A stretch of 32,255 bases of DNA from positions 1 through 32,255 of IMG/VR virus record IMGVR_UViG_3300013093_000161; one strand, given 5' to 3'. The translations under genes were made by a program, and so were the position numbers. Below are positions 7,503 through 15,852 of the stretch, piece by piece. Source of the DNA: a virus. A model generated the notes under the pieces. It ran no database searches and was not told the DNA's origin. It saw only the letters and a program-made list of their open reading frames with translations. Each line of letters begins with the position of its first letter. Position 1 is the stretch's first letter.

Positions 7503-10466
7503 ATGTCAATTTATAATCTAATAGCTGGGTTTTCATCTTCTTTTCCTGCTACAATTTCTGTTGCTATTAACGGAGCTGGTGGTGCTGGTGGTAGTATCGA
7601 GACACCTAATAGAGGTGGTAACGGTGCTGCAGGTGCTCAAGTATCCTTTAATCTCAATGTTAATACTTCTGATGTTCTTATTATAGGACCAGGAAGAGGT
7701 GGTGTCCATGGTACTTCTGGTATCAACAGAGGTGGTGGTGCTGGAGGACAAGGACTAACTGGTACAGGGACATCATACAATGGTGGATCAGGTGGTAATG
7801 CTGGTGGAGCATCATATGATGGTTCTGGTGGTGGCGGTGGTGCAGCTTCTATCGTTCTACTAAACGGAACTCTTGTTGGTATCGCAGCAGGTGGCGGTGG
7901 TGGCGGTGGTGGCGGTTTAATTTCCGCTGGTAAAGATGCTTCTGTTACAGCAACTTCACAAACTTCAATTTATAATGGTAAACAAGGTTCAAACAAAGGT
8001 TCTGGTAACGCCGGCGGTGGTGGTGGCGGTGGTGGCGCAGGTTATTATGGTGGTTTGGGAGGAACTACCAACACCGGTGATGCTGGTGGTAATGCTGGTG
8101 AATCAGGTGGTAGTGGTACTTTTGGATCATTTATTGCATCGTCTCCTCCTCGTGCTATTCTTCCTGGTTCTGGTGCACCAGGTGGATTAGGAGCAACACT
8201 TACTAGCACTACTGCAGGAAATGGATCTGATGGTAGTGTTGTTATTTCTTATCCTTCGTCATTTAAACAAGCTGCTACTGTCACAGGAACATATACACTT
8301 GCAATCACAGGTGGCAACTACGTATATACATTTACTGGTCCAGGAACATTCTCTCTTGTTAATCCTCAGATTTATAATCTAGGTGGAACGGCTGTTTCTG
8401 TTAATCTTACGTCAACAAATCTACTTTATCAATTTGGTACTTCTGTTAATCTTGTTGCAACTATTTCAAATTCTGCAGCAACAGGTAGTGTTGTGTTTTA
8501 TGATGGTACGACTGCTCTTGCTACTGTTCCTGTTGTAGGTGGTGTTGCAACTCTTACTACATCAGATATCTCGGTTAACTATAACCAATCTACAAACTCA
8601 TACACAGCAAGATCAATTTATGCAGTTTATACAGGTGATGGTACTTTTGCAACTAATACAAGTAACTCACTTGCTATTAACGTTTCACCAAGATCTACTA
8701 CTTCTTCTATAAACATTTCTCCTACTTCTGGCCAATATGGCACTGTAATTACTATAACGGGAAGCATGACAAGTGGAAGTACGTCAGTAATTAATCCAAC
8801 AGGAACTATATCAATATATGATGGGTCTGCAGTAATTGGAACTATTAATCTTTCTGGTACATCACAATCACCATCAGGAACAATCACTGTAAATAACTTG
8901 GTTGTTGGTACACACAATCTTTATGCATATTACTCTGGTGATACAAGTTATGCAGCAAGCACAAGTAGTACATTAACAGAAACGGTTACAACAATTCCTA
9001 CAACAACTACATTGACTGCTTCACCTACAACAACAGCATATGGTAACTATGTTGCTTTGACGGCTACAGTTTCTCCTTCTGGTGGAACAGGTACAGTTAC
9101 ATTTTATGATTCAGGATCTGCATTAGGATCTGCTTCATTATCTAATGGAACAGCTGTATTAAATTCTCCAAATATTGCAGTTGGTTCAAGAACAATTACA
9201 GCAGTATATTCAGGTGATTCTCAATATTACACAAGTACATCTGCGGGTGTTGGTGTTAGGATAACTCAGATTCAAACTGCTATAGCATTGACTGCTACTT
9301 CAACTAGCGTCAATGAAGGAACTACAGTAACATTTACAGCAACATTGACACCTTCTTCAACAACAAATGCTCCTGTAATATTTTTTATCAATGGTAATCA
9401 ATTTGCTTCTGTCACTTCTTCTTCTGGAATTGCTACAGCAAATTATACATTTAACTCAGCTGGTTCATATACAATCACTGCCCAATACACAGGTTCAACA
9501 AATTATTCAGGTGTAACAACATCTGGTCTAGTTGTTAATTCTAATAAAATTAACCCTGCTTCTGTCAACTTGGGGTTAAGTACTACATCGTTAAATAAAT
9601 CTCAAACAGTTACAATGAGTGTTTCTGTTGTAAGGGTTTCAGGTTATGCAACACCTACAGGAACAGCCACATGGTACTATGCAGGCCAAAATGTTGGATC
9701 TGCTCAATTAGATGGTAATGGTAATGCTAGTATTACAGTAGGACTAGGACCAACTGGAACTAATGGTTGTTATGTTGTATATAGTGGAGACTCTGTATAT
9801 AATAGCGTTCAAAGTAGCACTTCTTATATAACCAATTATGATGCTCCTGGAAGCCATGATGATGGTACACCCGGCACAAGAGATTATCAATCTCCATATT
9901 GGCAATCCTATATTAGATTTCAGGTTTGGGGTGCAGGCGGCGGAGGTGGCGGCGCTGGAAACGGTAATGCCGGAGGTGGTGGTACTGGTGGACAATCTTG
10001 GTTTTCATATAAGGGTGGAGGAGCAATAGCTTCTGCTGATGGAGGTACTGGTGGTGGACCAGGAAATGGTGCAGGCTCTTATGGTGGAGGTGGCTCTGGA
10101 GGAGGAGCAAGGGGAGGTAATGAAAATAACACTAATGGAAACAATGGTGGTGGTGGTTATGCTAATGGTAATGGCGGTGGTGGTGCCGGTGCTCCATATG
10201 GAAATGGTGGTGCAGGAGCATATCCTGGAGGTGGAGGAAATGGGGCAGGCTATAGTTTTGGAGCAGGAAGCAAAGGTGGCGCATATACTGCATACACTGC
10301 AGGTGGTGGCGGGGGTTCAGGAGGCTATACTCAATGGGTAGATACCAATATTGCTGATAGATCTAGATTGTGGACCTACAACGTTGGTGGAGGTGGCGGC
10401 GGCGGTGGTGGATCAGCTGGTGGTGGTAATGGTGGTAATGGAAGAGTTCTTATCACGTGGGGCTAA
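7503..10466 (+). CDS. large adhesin: Gly-rich ends with about five Ig-like repeats
   Basis: A 987-residue protein, the largest in the window. Residues about 20-255 are Gly-rich with entry strand ISVAINGAGGAGG and exit GSVVISYPSSF, as in the protein at 1328. Residues about 300-780 hold five bacterial Ig-like repeats of roughly 90-95 residues, each with 'G..V.FYD...ALG' in the middle and 'YSGD..Y' near the end (TGDGTFA, SGDTSYA, SGDSQYY, TGSTNYS, SGDSVYN), as in the Big_3/Ig_5-type repeats of surface adhesins. Residues about 809-987 are a second Gly-rich domain ending VLITWG. Ig-like repeats on phage virions are known to aid attachment to surfaces or glycans. No strong Shine-Dalgarno is visible before the ATG. 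A distal adhesin is the best inference. Confidence 0.75.
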   Translation: MSIYNLIAGFSSSFPATISVAINGAGGAGGSIETPNRGGNGAAGAQVSFNLNVNTSDVLIIGPGRGGVHGTSGINRGGGAGGQGLTGTGTSYNGGSGGNAGGASYDGSGGGGGAASIVLLNGTLVGIAAGGGGGGGGGLISAGKDASVTATSQTSIYNGKQGSNKGSGNAGGGGGGGGAGYYGGLGGTTNTGDAGGNAGESGGSGTFGSFIASSPPRAILPGSGAPGGLGATLTSTTAGNGSDGSVVISYPSSFKQAATVTGTYTLAITGGNYVYTFTGPGTFSLVNPQIYNLGGTAVSVNLTSTNLLYQFGTSVNLVATISNSAATGSVVFYDGTTALATVPVVGGVATLTTSDISVNYNQSTNSYTARSIYAVYTGDGTFATNTSNSLAINVSPRSTTSSINISPTSGQYGTVITITGSMTSGSTSVINPTGTISIYDGSAVIGTINLSGTSQSPSGTITVNNLVVGTHNLYAYYSGDTSYAASTSSTLTETVTTIPTTTTLTASPTTTAYGNYVALTATVSPSGGTGTVTFYDSGSALGSASLSNGTAVLNSPNIAVGSRTITAVYSGDSQYYTSTSAGVGVRITQIQTAIALTATSTSVNEGTTVTFTATLTPSSTTNAPVIFFINGNQFASVTSSSGIATANYTFNSAGSYTITAQYTGSTNYSGVTTSGLVVNSNKINPASVNLGLSTTSLNKSQTVTMSVSVVRVSGYATPTGTATWYYAGQNVGSAQLDGNGNASITVGLGPTGTNGCYVVYSGDSVYNSVQSSTSYITNYDAPGSHDDGTPGTRDYQSPYWQSYIRFQVWGAGGGGGGAGNGNAGGGGTGGQSWFSYKGGGAIASADGGTGGGPGNGAGSYGGGGSGGGARGGNENNTNGNNGGGGYANGNGGGGAGAPYGNGGAGAYPGGGGNGAGYSFGAGSKGGAYTAYTAGGGGGSGGYTQWVDTNIADRSRLWTYNVGGGGGGGGGSAGGGNGGNGRVLITWG

Positions 10467-10474
10467 TATAAATA
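10467..10474 (+). promoter_or_regulatory. T4-like late promoter motif (TATAAATA)
   Basis: An exact TATAAATA just after the adhesin stop and 19 bases before the next ATG, with AAAGGAAG in between as ribosome-binding site. Identical to the T4 late consensus. Confidence 0.65.
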
Positions 10475-10492
10475 TCGTTAAAAGGAAGTGTT

Positions 10493-10858
10493 ATGGAACA
10501 AATTAAAATAAAAATTTTAGGATACGACACAGGAACTCATCACGTACTTGTGCAATTTGAAGCAGAAGATAATGGTGTGTTGCTCACTTCCGATACTACT
10601 AATCACGACATTACAAACTACATGGATTTAAACTTTGAATTGCTTATGAAGAAATTAGCAATAAAAGGAATTCAAGAAATAGAAAGAAAAAAGAAACACC
10701 GTCAATTATCAGAAGATGTTTCTTTAACTACACGTTTAATTAATTCTATCGATACCGAACATGTATTTAATATTGATGATTTAAATATTTTGGAAGATCC
10801 ATTCTCTGACCCGGAGGATCCTATTTTAATAGCAGATAATTTGGAAGTTATCCTATGA
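10493..10858 (+). CDS. unknown protein between fibre and neck genes
   Basis: A 121-residue protein I do not recognise. The N-terminal half (IKIKILGYDTGTHHVLVQFEAE) looks like a beta sheet; the middle is a charged helix with a basic patch (ERKKKHRQ, about residues 63-70); the C-terminus is strongly acidic (DDLNILEDPFSDPED). Strong ribosome-binding site AAGGAAG. Its TGA overlaps the start of the next gene (ATGA, 10855-10858), indicating translational coupling, so the two products probably act together. Location between fibre and neck genes suggests a virion or assembly role, but this is only context. Confidence 0.6.
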   Translation: MEQIKIKILGYDTGTHHVLVQFEAEDNGVLLTSDTTNHDITNYMDLNFELLMKKLAIKGIQEIERKKKHRQLSEDVSLTTRLINSIDTEHVFNIDDLNILEDPFSDPEDPILIADNLEVIL

Positions 10859-11472
10859 AATTTATTACTCCTATCCAAGTATGCAAAGGATTTACTCTTT
10901 GTAGAGGTCACATGACTAGTGGAGAAAAATGGGAATATAAAGGGTTCGATAGTCTTAAAGATTATAACAATCAAAAAGGTTTTGAATGTACTCAGTTATT
11001 TTACCTTTTAGAAGGGGATGGAGTATTTTACTATAATGATGAAGAAGTAGCTTCTTTCAATACAGAAACCAATAGCTTGGAAAATATTAGTTCCAACCAC
11101 ATACAAAAATACAATAAAGTAGTTAACAAACTAGACAATTCATATTTGTTTGATTTAAGATATTTTGTAGATAAACCTGCTTGTCTTATAGCTGGAAAAA
11201 ATGGCGCAACGTGGGTTTGTATTAATCCACTACCATATGATCATTTTTTTGAAACAGAATTATTCAATGGCTATAAAACTATAGAAGGCGATGGTAATGA
11301 ACATATTGTGTTTATACTTAAGGGTGAAGCCAATATTATGAGCGATGGTAATAATGTTAATCTTCAACAATTTAGATATTCTAGGATTTTAAAGGGAAAA
11401 ACAGCTCATATTGTAGTTCCTCCAGGTTCTCAGGCAATTTATATGACCAGGGAAAAACTTATAAATATCTGA
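10855..11472 (+). CDS. cupin-like protein of unknown function
   Basis: A 205-residue protein with two segments that look like the paired beta motifs of a cupin barrel: residues about 42-62 (ECTQLFYLLEGDGVFYYNDEEV) and about 148-195 (EHIVFILKGEANIMSDG...KGKTAHIVVPPGSQAIYM). The second has the usual 'loop Gly, strand, Pro-Pro-Gly turn' spacing. Canonical metal-binding His and Glu residues of the first cupin motif are not clear, so enzymatic activity is doubtful. It is coupled to the preceding gene by a four-base overlap and precedes gene 13. Possibly a fibre- or neck-associated structural barrel; an alternative is a metabolic enzyme. The fold call is tentative. Confidence 0.5.
   Translation: MKFITPIQVCKGFTLCRGHMTSGEKWEYKGFDSLKDYNNQKGFECTQLFYLLEGDGVFYYNDEEVASFNTETNSLENISSNHIQKYNKVVNKLDNSYLFDLRYFVDKPACLIAGKNGATWVCINPLPYDHFFETELFNGYKTIEGDGNEHIVFILKGEANIMSDGNNVNLQQFRYSRILKGKTAHIVVPPGSQAIYMTREKLINI
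11460..11467 (+). promoter_or_regulatory. T4-like late promoter motif (TATAAATA)
   Basis: Exact TATAAATA inside the last codons of the cupin-like gene, 21 bases before the gene 13 ATG. A small 6-bp inverted repeat AATATC/GATATT (11464-11482) carries the Shine-Dalgarno AAAAGG in its loop. Confidence 0.6.
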
Positions 11473-11487
11473 AAAGGATATTAAACC

Positions 11488-12234
11488 ATGGCAATTTCTA
11501 CAATAGCAACAAGAGATGATTTCGCAGCTTATTGTCTAAGACGTTTAGGCAATCCTGTCATTGACATTAACGTCAGTACTGATCAGGTAAATGATCGTAT
11601 TGATGATGCTCTCAAATACTATTGGGAATATCATTTTGATGGTTCTGAGAAGATATATTATAAGCATGCAATGTCTGCTTCTGATATCACAAATCAATAC
11701 ATCACACTTCCTTCAAACGTTATTGGTGCTGTAAACATATTTGACGTTGGTGATTATATTGCAACGAATAATATTTTTAACATTAGATATCAAGTAGCAT
11801 TAAACGATCTTTACACATTAACATATCAATCAATGGTTCCTTATTATATGGCTTTCCAACAGATTCAATTGTTGGAAGGTCTTTTGGTTGGTAAGCAACC
11901 AATCAGATATAATAGAAAAGATAATAATCTTTACGTTGACGTAGATTGGACCAAATTTACTCCTGGTCAATATCTTATTGTAGAAGCATATCAAGTTCTT
12001 GATCCTGATGTTGTTGCAAAGGTATGGGAAGATCGTTGGCTACAAAGATACGCAACTGCTTTGATTAAACAACAGTGGGGTTCCAACCTTACTAAATTTA
12101 CAGGAATGCAGCTTCCTGGTGGTGTTCAATTTAACGGTGAGAAAATATATAACGATGCTGTGGCAGAAATTGCAAAGCTAGAAGATGAAATGATCAATAG
12201 CTACAGTGAGCCACCACAGTATATGATTGGGTGA
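11488..12234 (+). CDS. 13: neck protein gp13
   Basis: A 248-residue protein of the T4 gp13 family (T4 length about 309, so this is a shorter aquatic-phage type). The N-terminus shows the family signature: DDFAAYCLRRLGNPVIDINV, then DQVNDRIDDALKYYWEYHFDGSEKIYYKH. Later segments KVWEDRWLQRYATALIKQQWG and LPGGVQFNGEKIYNDAVAEI are also family-typical. Gp13 joins the filled head to the tail through the portal vertex, together with gp14 and gp15, which follow directly here. Ribosome-binding site AAAGGAT lies 7 bases before the ATG. Gene order 13-14-15-16-17 strongly supports the call. Confidence 0.9.
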   Translation: MAISTIATRDDFAAYCLRRLGNPVIDINVSTDQVNDRIDDALKYYWEYHFDGSEKIYYKHAMSASDITNQYITLPSNVIGAVNIFDVGDYIATNNIFNIRYQVALNDLYTLTYQSMVPYYMAFQQIQLLEGLLVGKQPIRYNRKDNNLYVDVDWTKFTPGQYLIVEAYQVLDPDVVAKVWEDRWLQRYATALIKQQWGSNLTKFTGMQLPGGVQFNGEKIYNDAVAEIAKLEDEMINSYSEPPQYMIG

Positions 12235-12237
12235 TAA

Positions 12238-12969
12238 ATGACTGTCAACCCATATTTTACAAATTTTTCTTCGTCGGGTGAACAAAACCTCATTGCATCA
12301 TTGGTAATTGAATCAATTGCAATGTATGGGATAAATTTGTATTATCTTCCTAGAAACCTTACAAACGAAAACACAACATTTAGAGAGCAGGGTTACACAG
12401 TATATTCTAATACATATACTACTGCAATGTATATTAAAAATGTTGATGGGTTTGATGGTGAAGGTGAATTTCTTTCTAGCTTTGGTGTAGAAGTAAGAGA
12501 GCAATTAACGCTTTCTTCTGCTGTATATACATTTGCCAATAATGTTGGAACTCCTGCAGGAATATCAAGACCACAAGAAGGTGATCTAGTTTTTTTTCCT
12601 CTAAACAATGCATTGTATCAAATTAAGTATGTAAACATTAGACCAGTATTTTATCAATTTGGTGCTCTACAATTTTACGATGTTAATTGTGAATTGTTTG
12701 AATATTCAAACGAAGTATTCAATACTGGCATTGCAGCAATTGATACAACATATAACAATTATTCTACTTCTTCTACATCGTTTGATATGACAACTGAAGA
12801 TGGATTGAGATTGTTGACAGAAGATGGATTTGAAATGTATGAAGAAGAATATGATGTCACATTTAATTCTACTCCAAACAATGAAAATGAAACTTTTGCA
12901 AATTCTGTATTGAATTATGTTGACTTTACTGCAGTCGATCCATTCAGTGAATATGGAAACAAGATATGA
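12238..12969 (+). CDS. 14: neck protein gp14
   Basis: A 243-residue protein (T4 gp14 about 256) with the family opening NPYFTNFSSSGEQNLIASLVIESIAMYGINLYYLPR and the following DGFDGEGEFLSSFGVEVREQLTLSSAVYTF and RPQEGDLVFFPL...LYQIKYVN segments. It forms the collar platform with gp13 to which the completed tail attaches. It begins three bases after gene 13 and overlaps gene 15 by four bases (ATGA at 12966-12969). The C-terminal tail after residue 180 is acidic and repetitive (TTEDGLRLLTEDGFEMYEEE). Start decided by spacing and family length. Confidence 0.9.
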   Translation: MTVNPYFTNFSSSGEQNLIASLVIESIAMYGINLYYLPRNLTNENTTFREQGYTVYSNTYTTAMYIKNVDGFDGEGEFLSSFGVEVREQLTLSSAVYTFANNVGTPAGISRPQEGDLVFFPLNNALYQIKYVNIRPVFYQFGALQFYDVNCELFEYSNEVFNTGIAAIDTTYNNYSTSSTSFDMTTEDGLRLLTEDGFEMYEEEYDVTFNSTPNNENETFANSVLNYVDFTAVDPFSEYGNKI

Positions 12970-13805
12970 TTAGTTCAAATCCATTCTACAATTCGCTATT
13001 TAAAAAATATGTTGCAATTTTTGGAACATTGTTTAACAATATTCGTATTGATGAAGTTGATAGTTCTGGTAACATTACAGAGACAATCAAAGTTCCTATT
13101 TCTTATGGACCTCGTGAAAAATTTCTAGCTCGTCTTACAGATAACCCAACAGGTTCTGCAAAAGTTGCTATTACTTTGCCAAGACTAGCATTTGAAATAA
13201 CATCTATTCAATATGCTCCTTCAAGAAAATTACAGACCCTAAACAAAACAGTTTCTAAGCAAAACATTAATGGTCAGAATGTTTACAAGAAAGTTTTTAG
13301 TCCTGCTCCATATGATATTGGAATAAAACTTCAAATTCTTTCTAAAACAATGGAAGATGGTTTAAGAATAATTGAACAAATTCTACCATACTTTACTCCA
13401 GAATGGACTATTTCTGCTACTCTTTTAGGTAATGACTTTAACAATGTTACAGATATTCCTATTGTGTTAAATTCTGTCACTATCGAAGATACATATGAAG
13501 CTGATTTCTTACAAAGAAAAATCCTTACATTTGATCTCAATTTTACTATCAAAGCATATTTCTGGGGTCCTGTCACAGAAAGCAAACTTATTAAGATTGT
13601 TGATGTCAACATTTATCCTGCTAATACTGCTGATGGTACTGTTGTAAATACAGTTGTCAGACCTGGATTAACAGCTGATGGATTACCAACTTCTGATGGT
13701 GATTTGTCTGTAGCATTGAGTCAAATTGATGAGACTAGTGATTATGGATTTATTACTATAACAACAGAAACATTTAATAGTAATGTACCTGGTGCTAATA
13801 CATAA
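12966..13805 (+). CDS. 15: proximal tail sheath stabiliser / tail terminator gp15
   Basis: A 279-residue protein (T4 gp15 about 272). Family-typical segments include NPFYNSLFKKYVAIFGTLFNNIRI near the N-terminus, VPISYGPREKFLARL, ITLPRLAFEITSIQYAPSRKLQT, and the later YDIGIKLQILSKTMEDGLRIIEQILPYFTPEWT. Gp15 caps the finished tail tube and sheath as a hexamer and docks it to the neck. Overlaps gene 14 by ATGA and gene 16 by TAATG, so the block is a tightly coupled operon. The Thr/Asn-rich C-terminal 60 residues look flexible. Confidence 0.9.
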   Translation: MISSNPFYNSLFKKYVAIFGTLFNNIRIDEVDSSGNITETIKVPISYGPREKFLARLTDNPTGSAKVAITLPRLAFEITSIQYAPSRKLQTLNKTVSKQNINGQNVYKKVFSPAPYDIGIKLQILSKTMEDGLRIIEQILPYFTPEWTISATLLGNDFNNVTDIPIVLNSVTIEDTYEADFLQRKILTFDLNFTIKAYFWGPVTESKLIKIVDVNIYPANTADGTVVNTVVRPGLTADGLPTSDGDLSVALSQIDETSDYGFITITTETFNSNVPGANT

Positions 13806-14203
13806 TGAGCAATGATAAAATTTCCAAATCATTAGGAATAGAGCCTATAAAGGAGCCAGTAGGTAAGATTATAGATGCTATGCCTATTATACATGCAGAA
13901 AAGAATGATGACTACGAATATGCTCGTAGAAACCTTTATGATATTATCGAAAAAGGAAATGATGCATTAGAGCACATTGTTGACATTGCAAAACAATCTG
14001 AAAGTGCAAGAGCTTTTGAAGTTGTTACTAATTTAATAAAAACTATGGCAGAAACAAATAAAGATTTGTTAAATCTAGCTAAGGCTAAAAAAGATTTAGA
14101 AAAAATTGAAAAGCCTTCAGAAAACAATGTTACGAATAATAACTTGTTTGTAGGATCCTCTGCAGAACTTCTTAAAATGATAAAAGATAAAGCAAATGGC
14201 TGA
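13805..14203 (+). CDS. 16: small terminase subunit gp16
   Basis: A 132-residue, mostly helical protein (T4 gp16 about 164). The central region ADDYEYARRNLYDIIEKGNDALE-type sequence (here residues about 36-60) followed by AFEVVTNLIKTMAETNKDLLNLAKAKKDLEK is typical of the family and predicts the long antiparallel coiled coil that drives ring oligomerisation. Gp16 recognises phage DNA and stimulates the large subunit. It overlaps gene 15 by one base and gene 17 by eight bases (ATG of 17 at 14196). The N- and C-termini are short compared with T4, as in aquatic relatives. Confidence 0.88.
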   Translation: MSNDKISKSLGIEPIKEPVGKIIDAMPIIHAEKNDDYEYARRNLYDIIEKGNDALEHIVDIAKQSESARAFEVVTNLIKTMAETNKDLLNLAKAKKDLEKIEKPSENNVTNNNLFVGSSAELLKMIKDKANG

Positions 14204-15794
14204 AATATATCTTGGAAATAAAAATCTTAAAAACAAAGACGTAAAAATATCTTATACAAAAGAGCAAGTTGAAGAATACATTAAATGCTCTAATGATGTA
14301 AATTACTTTTGTGAAAATTATGTAAAAATTGTATCCGTTGATAAAGGTTTAATATCATTTAAACCTTTTGAATACCAGAAAAAAATGTTCAAAACATTTG
14401 ACGACAATCGTTTTACAGTTTGTAAAATGCCTCGTCAGGTTGGTAAAACTACAGGTGTTGTTGGTTACTTGTTACATAAAATTCTTTTCAATGAGAATTA
14501 TAATATTGCAGTTCTAGCAAATAAGCAAGTACAAGCGAGAGAAATTCTTTCTCGTGTACAACTAGCATATGAATGGCTACCAAAATGGTTACAGCAAGGA
14601 ATAGTAGAGTGGAACAAAGGTAACATAGAATTAGAAAATGGTTCCAAAATTTTGGCTTCTGCAACTTCTTCTTCTGCTGTTCGTGGTCAATCATATAATC
14701 TTGTTTATCTTGATGAGTTTGCTTTCGTTCCCAGAAACGTACAGGATAGTTTCTTTGCTTCTGTTTTCCCTACTATCACATCTGGTGCATCATCAAAATT
14801 ACTTATTACTTCTACACCAAATGGTATGAATTTATTTTATAAAATTTGGACAGATTCTGTAAATGGTAACAACGATTATGCAAGAGTAGACGTTCACTGG
14901 TCTGATGTTCCAGGAAGAGATGAAGCCTGGAAAGAATTAATGATTAGAACTACATCTCTCGATCAATTTAGACAAGAGTTTGAGTGCGAATTCTTAGGTT
15001 CTTCTAACACATTAATTCATCCTTCTGTACTTTCCAAACTTGTTTATAACACACCTTATAGAGTACAAAGTGGTGTAAGAATATACAAGGAACCTGTCAA
15101 GGATCGCATCTATACAATAACAGTAGATGTCAGTGAAGGTTTGGGATTAGATAGTTCAGCTTTTGTTGTTGTTGATTGTACGGAAGTTCCTTATGAAGTT
15201 GTTGCAACATATAACAATTCTGAAATATCACAATTGATGTTCCCAACTTTATTACAAAGTGTTGCTACTTATTATAATGAAGCTGCTGTTCTTGTTGAAG
15301 TTAATGTTGGTTCTCAAGTTGTAAACATTCTCCAACATGATTTGGAATATGAAAATATTGTAATGACCAAAATTAATGGTAAAAAAGGAACAGTGCTTGG
15401 AAGCGATTCTGGCCAAGCAAGAATGGGCATTAAAACAACCAAAGTGACTAAAAGAATAGGTTGTTCCAATCTTAAATCAATAGTTGAAGATAATAAGATT
15501 ATTTTAAATGATTATGATATTATCAACGAATTTTCCACCTATGTTGTCGACGGAACCACATATAACGCAGAAGATGGATACCACGACGATTTAGTAATGT
15601 GTCTTGTAATGTTTGCGTGGATGGTTAGCCAAAATTATTTCAAAGATGTCTCAAATACAGATATCAGAAGAAAAATTATGGAAGATCACGATAATGACTT
15701 TGTTGGGTTTGGATATATAGAAGATGGGCATGTAGAAGATCTCACAGGTAAGGTTTTGTCCGAAAACGAGTTTGAACAGTTTCTTCTAAATTGA
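14196..15794 (+). CDS. 17: large terminase subunit gp17, ATPase and nuclease
   Basis: A 532-residue packaging motor (T4 gp17 about 610). Visible motifs: Walker A MPRQVGKTT at residues 78-86; Walker B NLVYLDEF at 168-175 with catalytic-type Glu174; coupling motif TSTPNG at 205-210. The C-terminal RNase-H-like nuclease shows VDVSEGLGLDSS with Asp311, VEVN with Glu368, and GYHDDLV with Asp464/Asp465, matching the acidic triad of T4 (Asp401, Glu458, Asp542). All catalytic residues are present, so it should be functional. It docks on the portal (gene 20) and works with gp16. No intein or intron interrupts it, unlike some relatives. Confidence 0.96.
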   Translation: MAEIYLGNKNLKNKDVKISYTKEQVEEYIKCSNDVNYFCENYVKIVSVDKGLISFKPFEYQKKMFKTFDDNRFTVCKMPRQVGKTTGVVGYLLHKILFNENYNIAVLANKQVQAREILSRVQLAYEWLPKWLQQGIVEWNKGNIELENGSKILASATSSSAVRGQSYNLVYLDEFAFVPRNVQDSFFASVFPTITSGASSKLLITSTPNGMNLFYKIWTDSVNGNNDYARVDVHWSDVPGRDEAWKELMIRTTSLDQFRQEFECEFLGSSNTLIHPSVLSKLVYNTPYRVQSGVRIYKEPVKDRIYTITVDVSEGLGLDSSAFVVVDCTEVPYEVVATYNNSEISQLMFPTLLQSVATYYNEAAVLVEVNVGSQVVNILQHDLEYENIVMTKINGKKGTVLGSDSGQARMGIKTTKVTKRIGCSNLKSIVEDNKIILNDYDIINEFSTYVVDGTTYNAEDGYHDDLVMCLVMFAWMVSQNYFKDVSNTDIRRKIMEDHDNDFVGFGYIEDGHVEDLTGKVLSENEFEQFLLN

Positions 15795-15800
15795 CTTTTT

Positions 15801-15808
15801 ATAAATAA
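15801..15808 (+). promoter_or_regulatory. T4-like late promoter motif (TATAAATA)
   Basis: Exact TATAAATA 45 bases before the sheath gene, in the short gap after gene 17. It overlaps the left arm of an imperfect AT-rich inverted repeat (15796-15805 with 15835-15843) whose right arm runs into the AAAAAGGAG ribosome-binding site; given the base composition this pairing may be chance. Confidence 0.65.
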
Positions 15809-15852
15809 ACGTACAAAGATATTGTAATTTATATTATAAAAAGGAGAAACCA

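Noticed and set aside
9744-9995. Open frames on the minus strand and other plus frames over the Gly-rich and Ig-repeat gene (for example 7533-7751, 8627-8917, 9744-9995, 9913-10110)
   Set aside because: They mirror the repetitive GGT/GGA composition of the real gene, have no ribosome-binding sites and encode low-complexity Ser/Thr or Leu/Val strings.
14196-15794. Possible intein or intron in the terminase gene
   Set aside because: The reading frame is continuous and all ATPase and nuclease motifs are at normal spacing.
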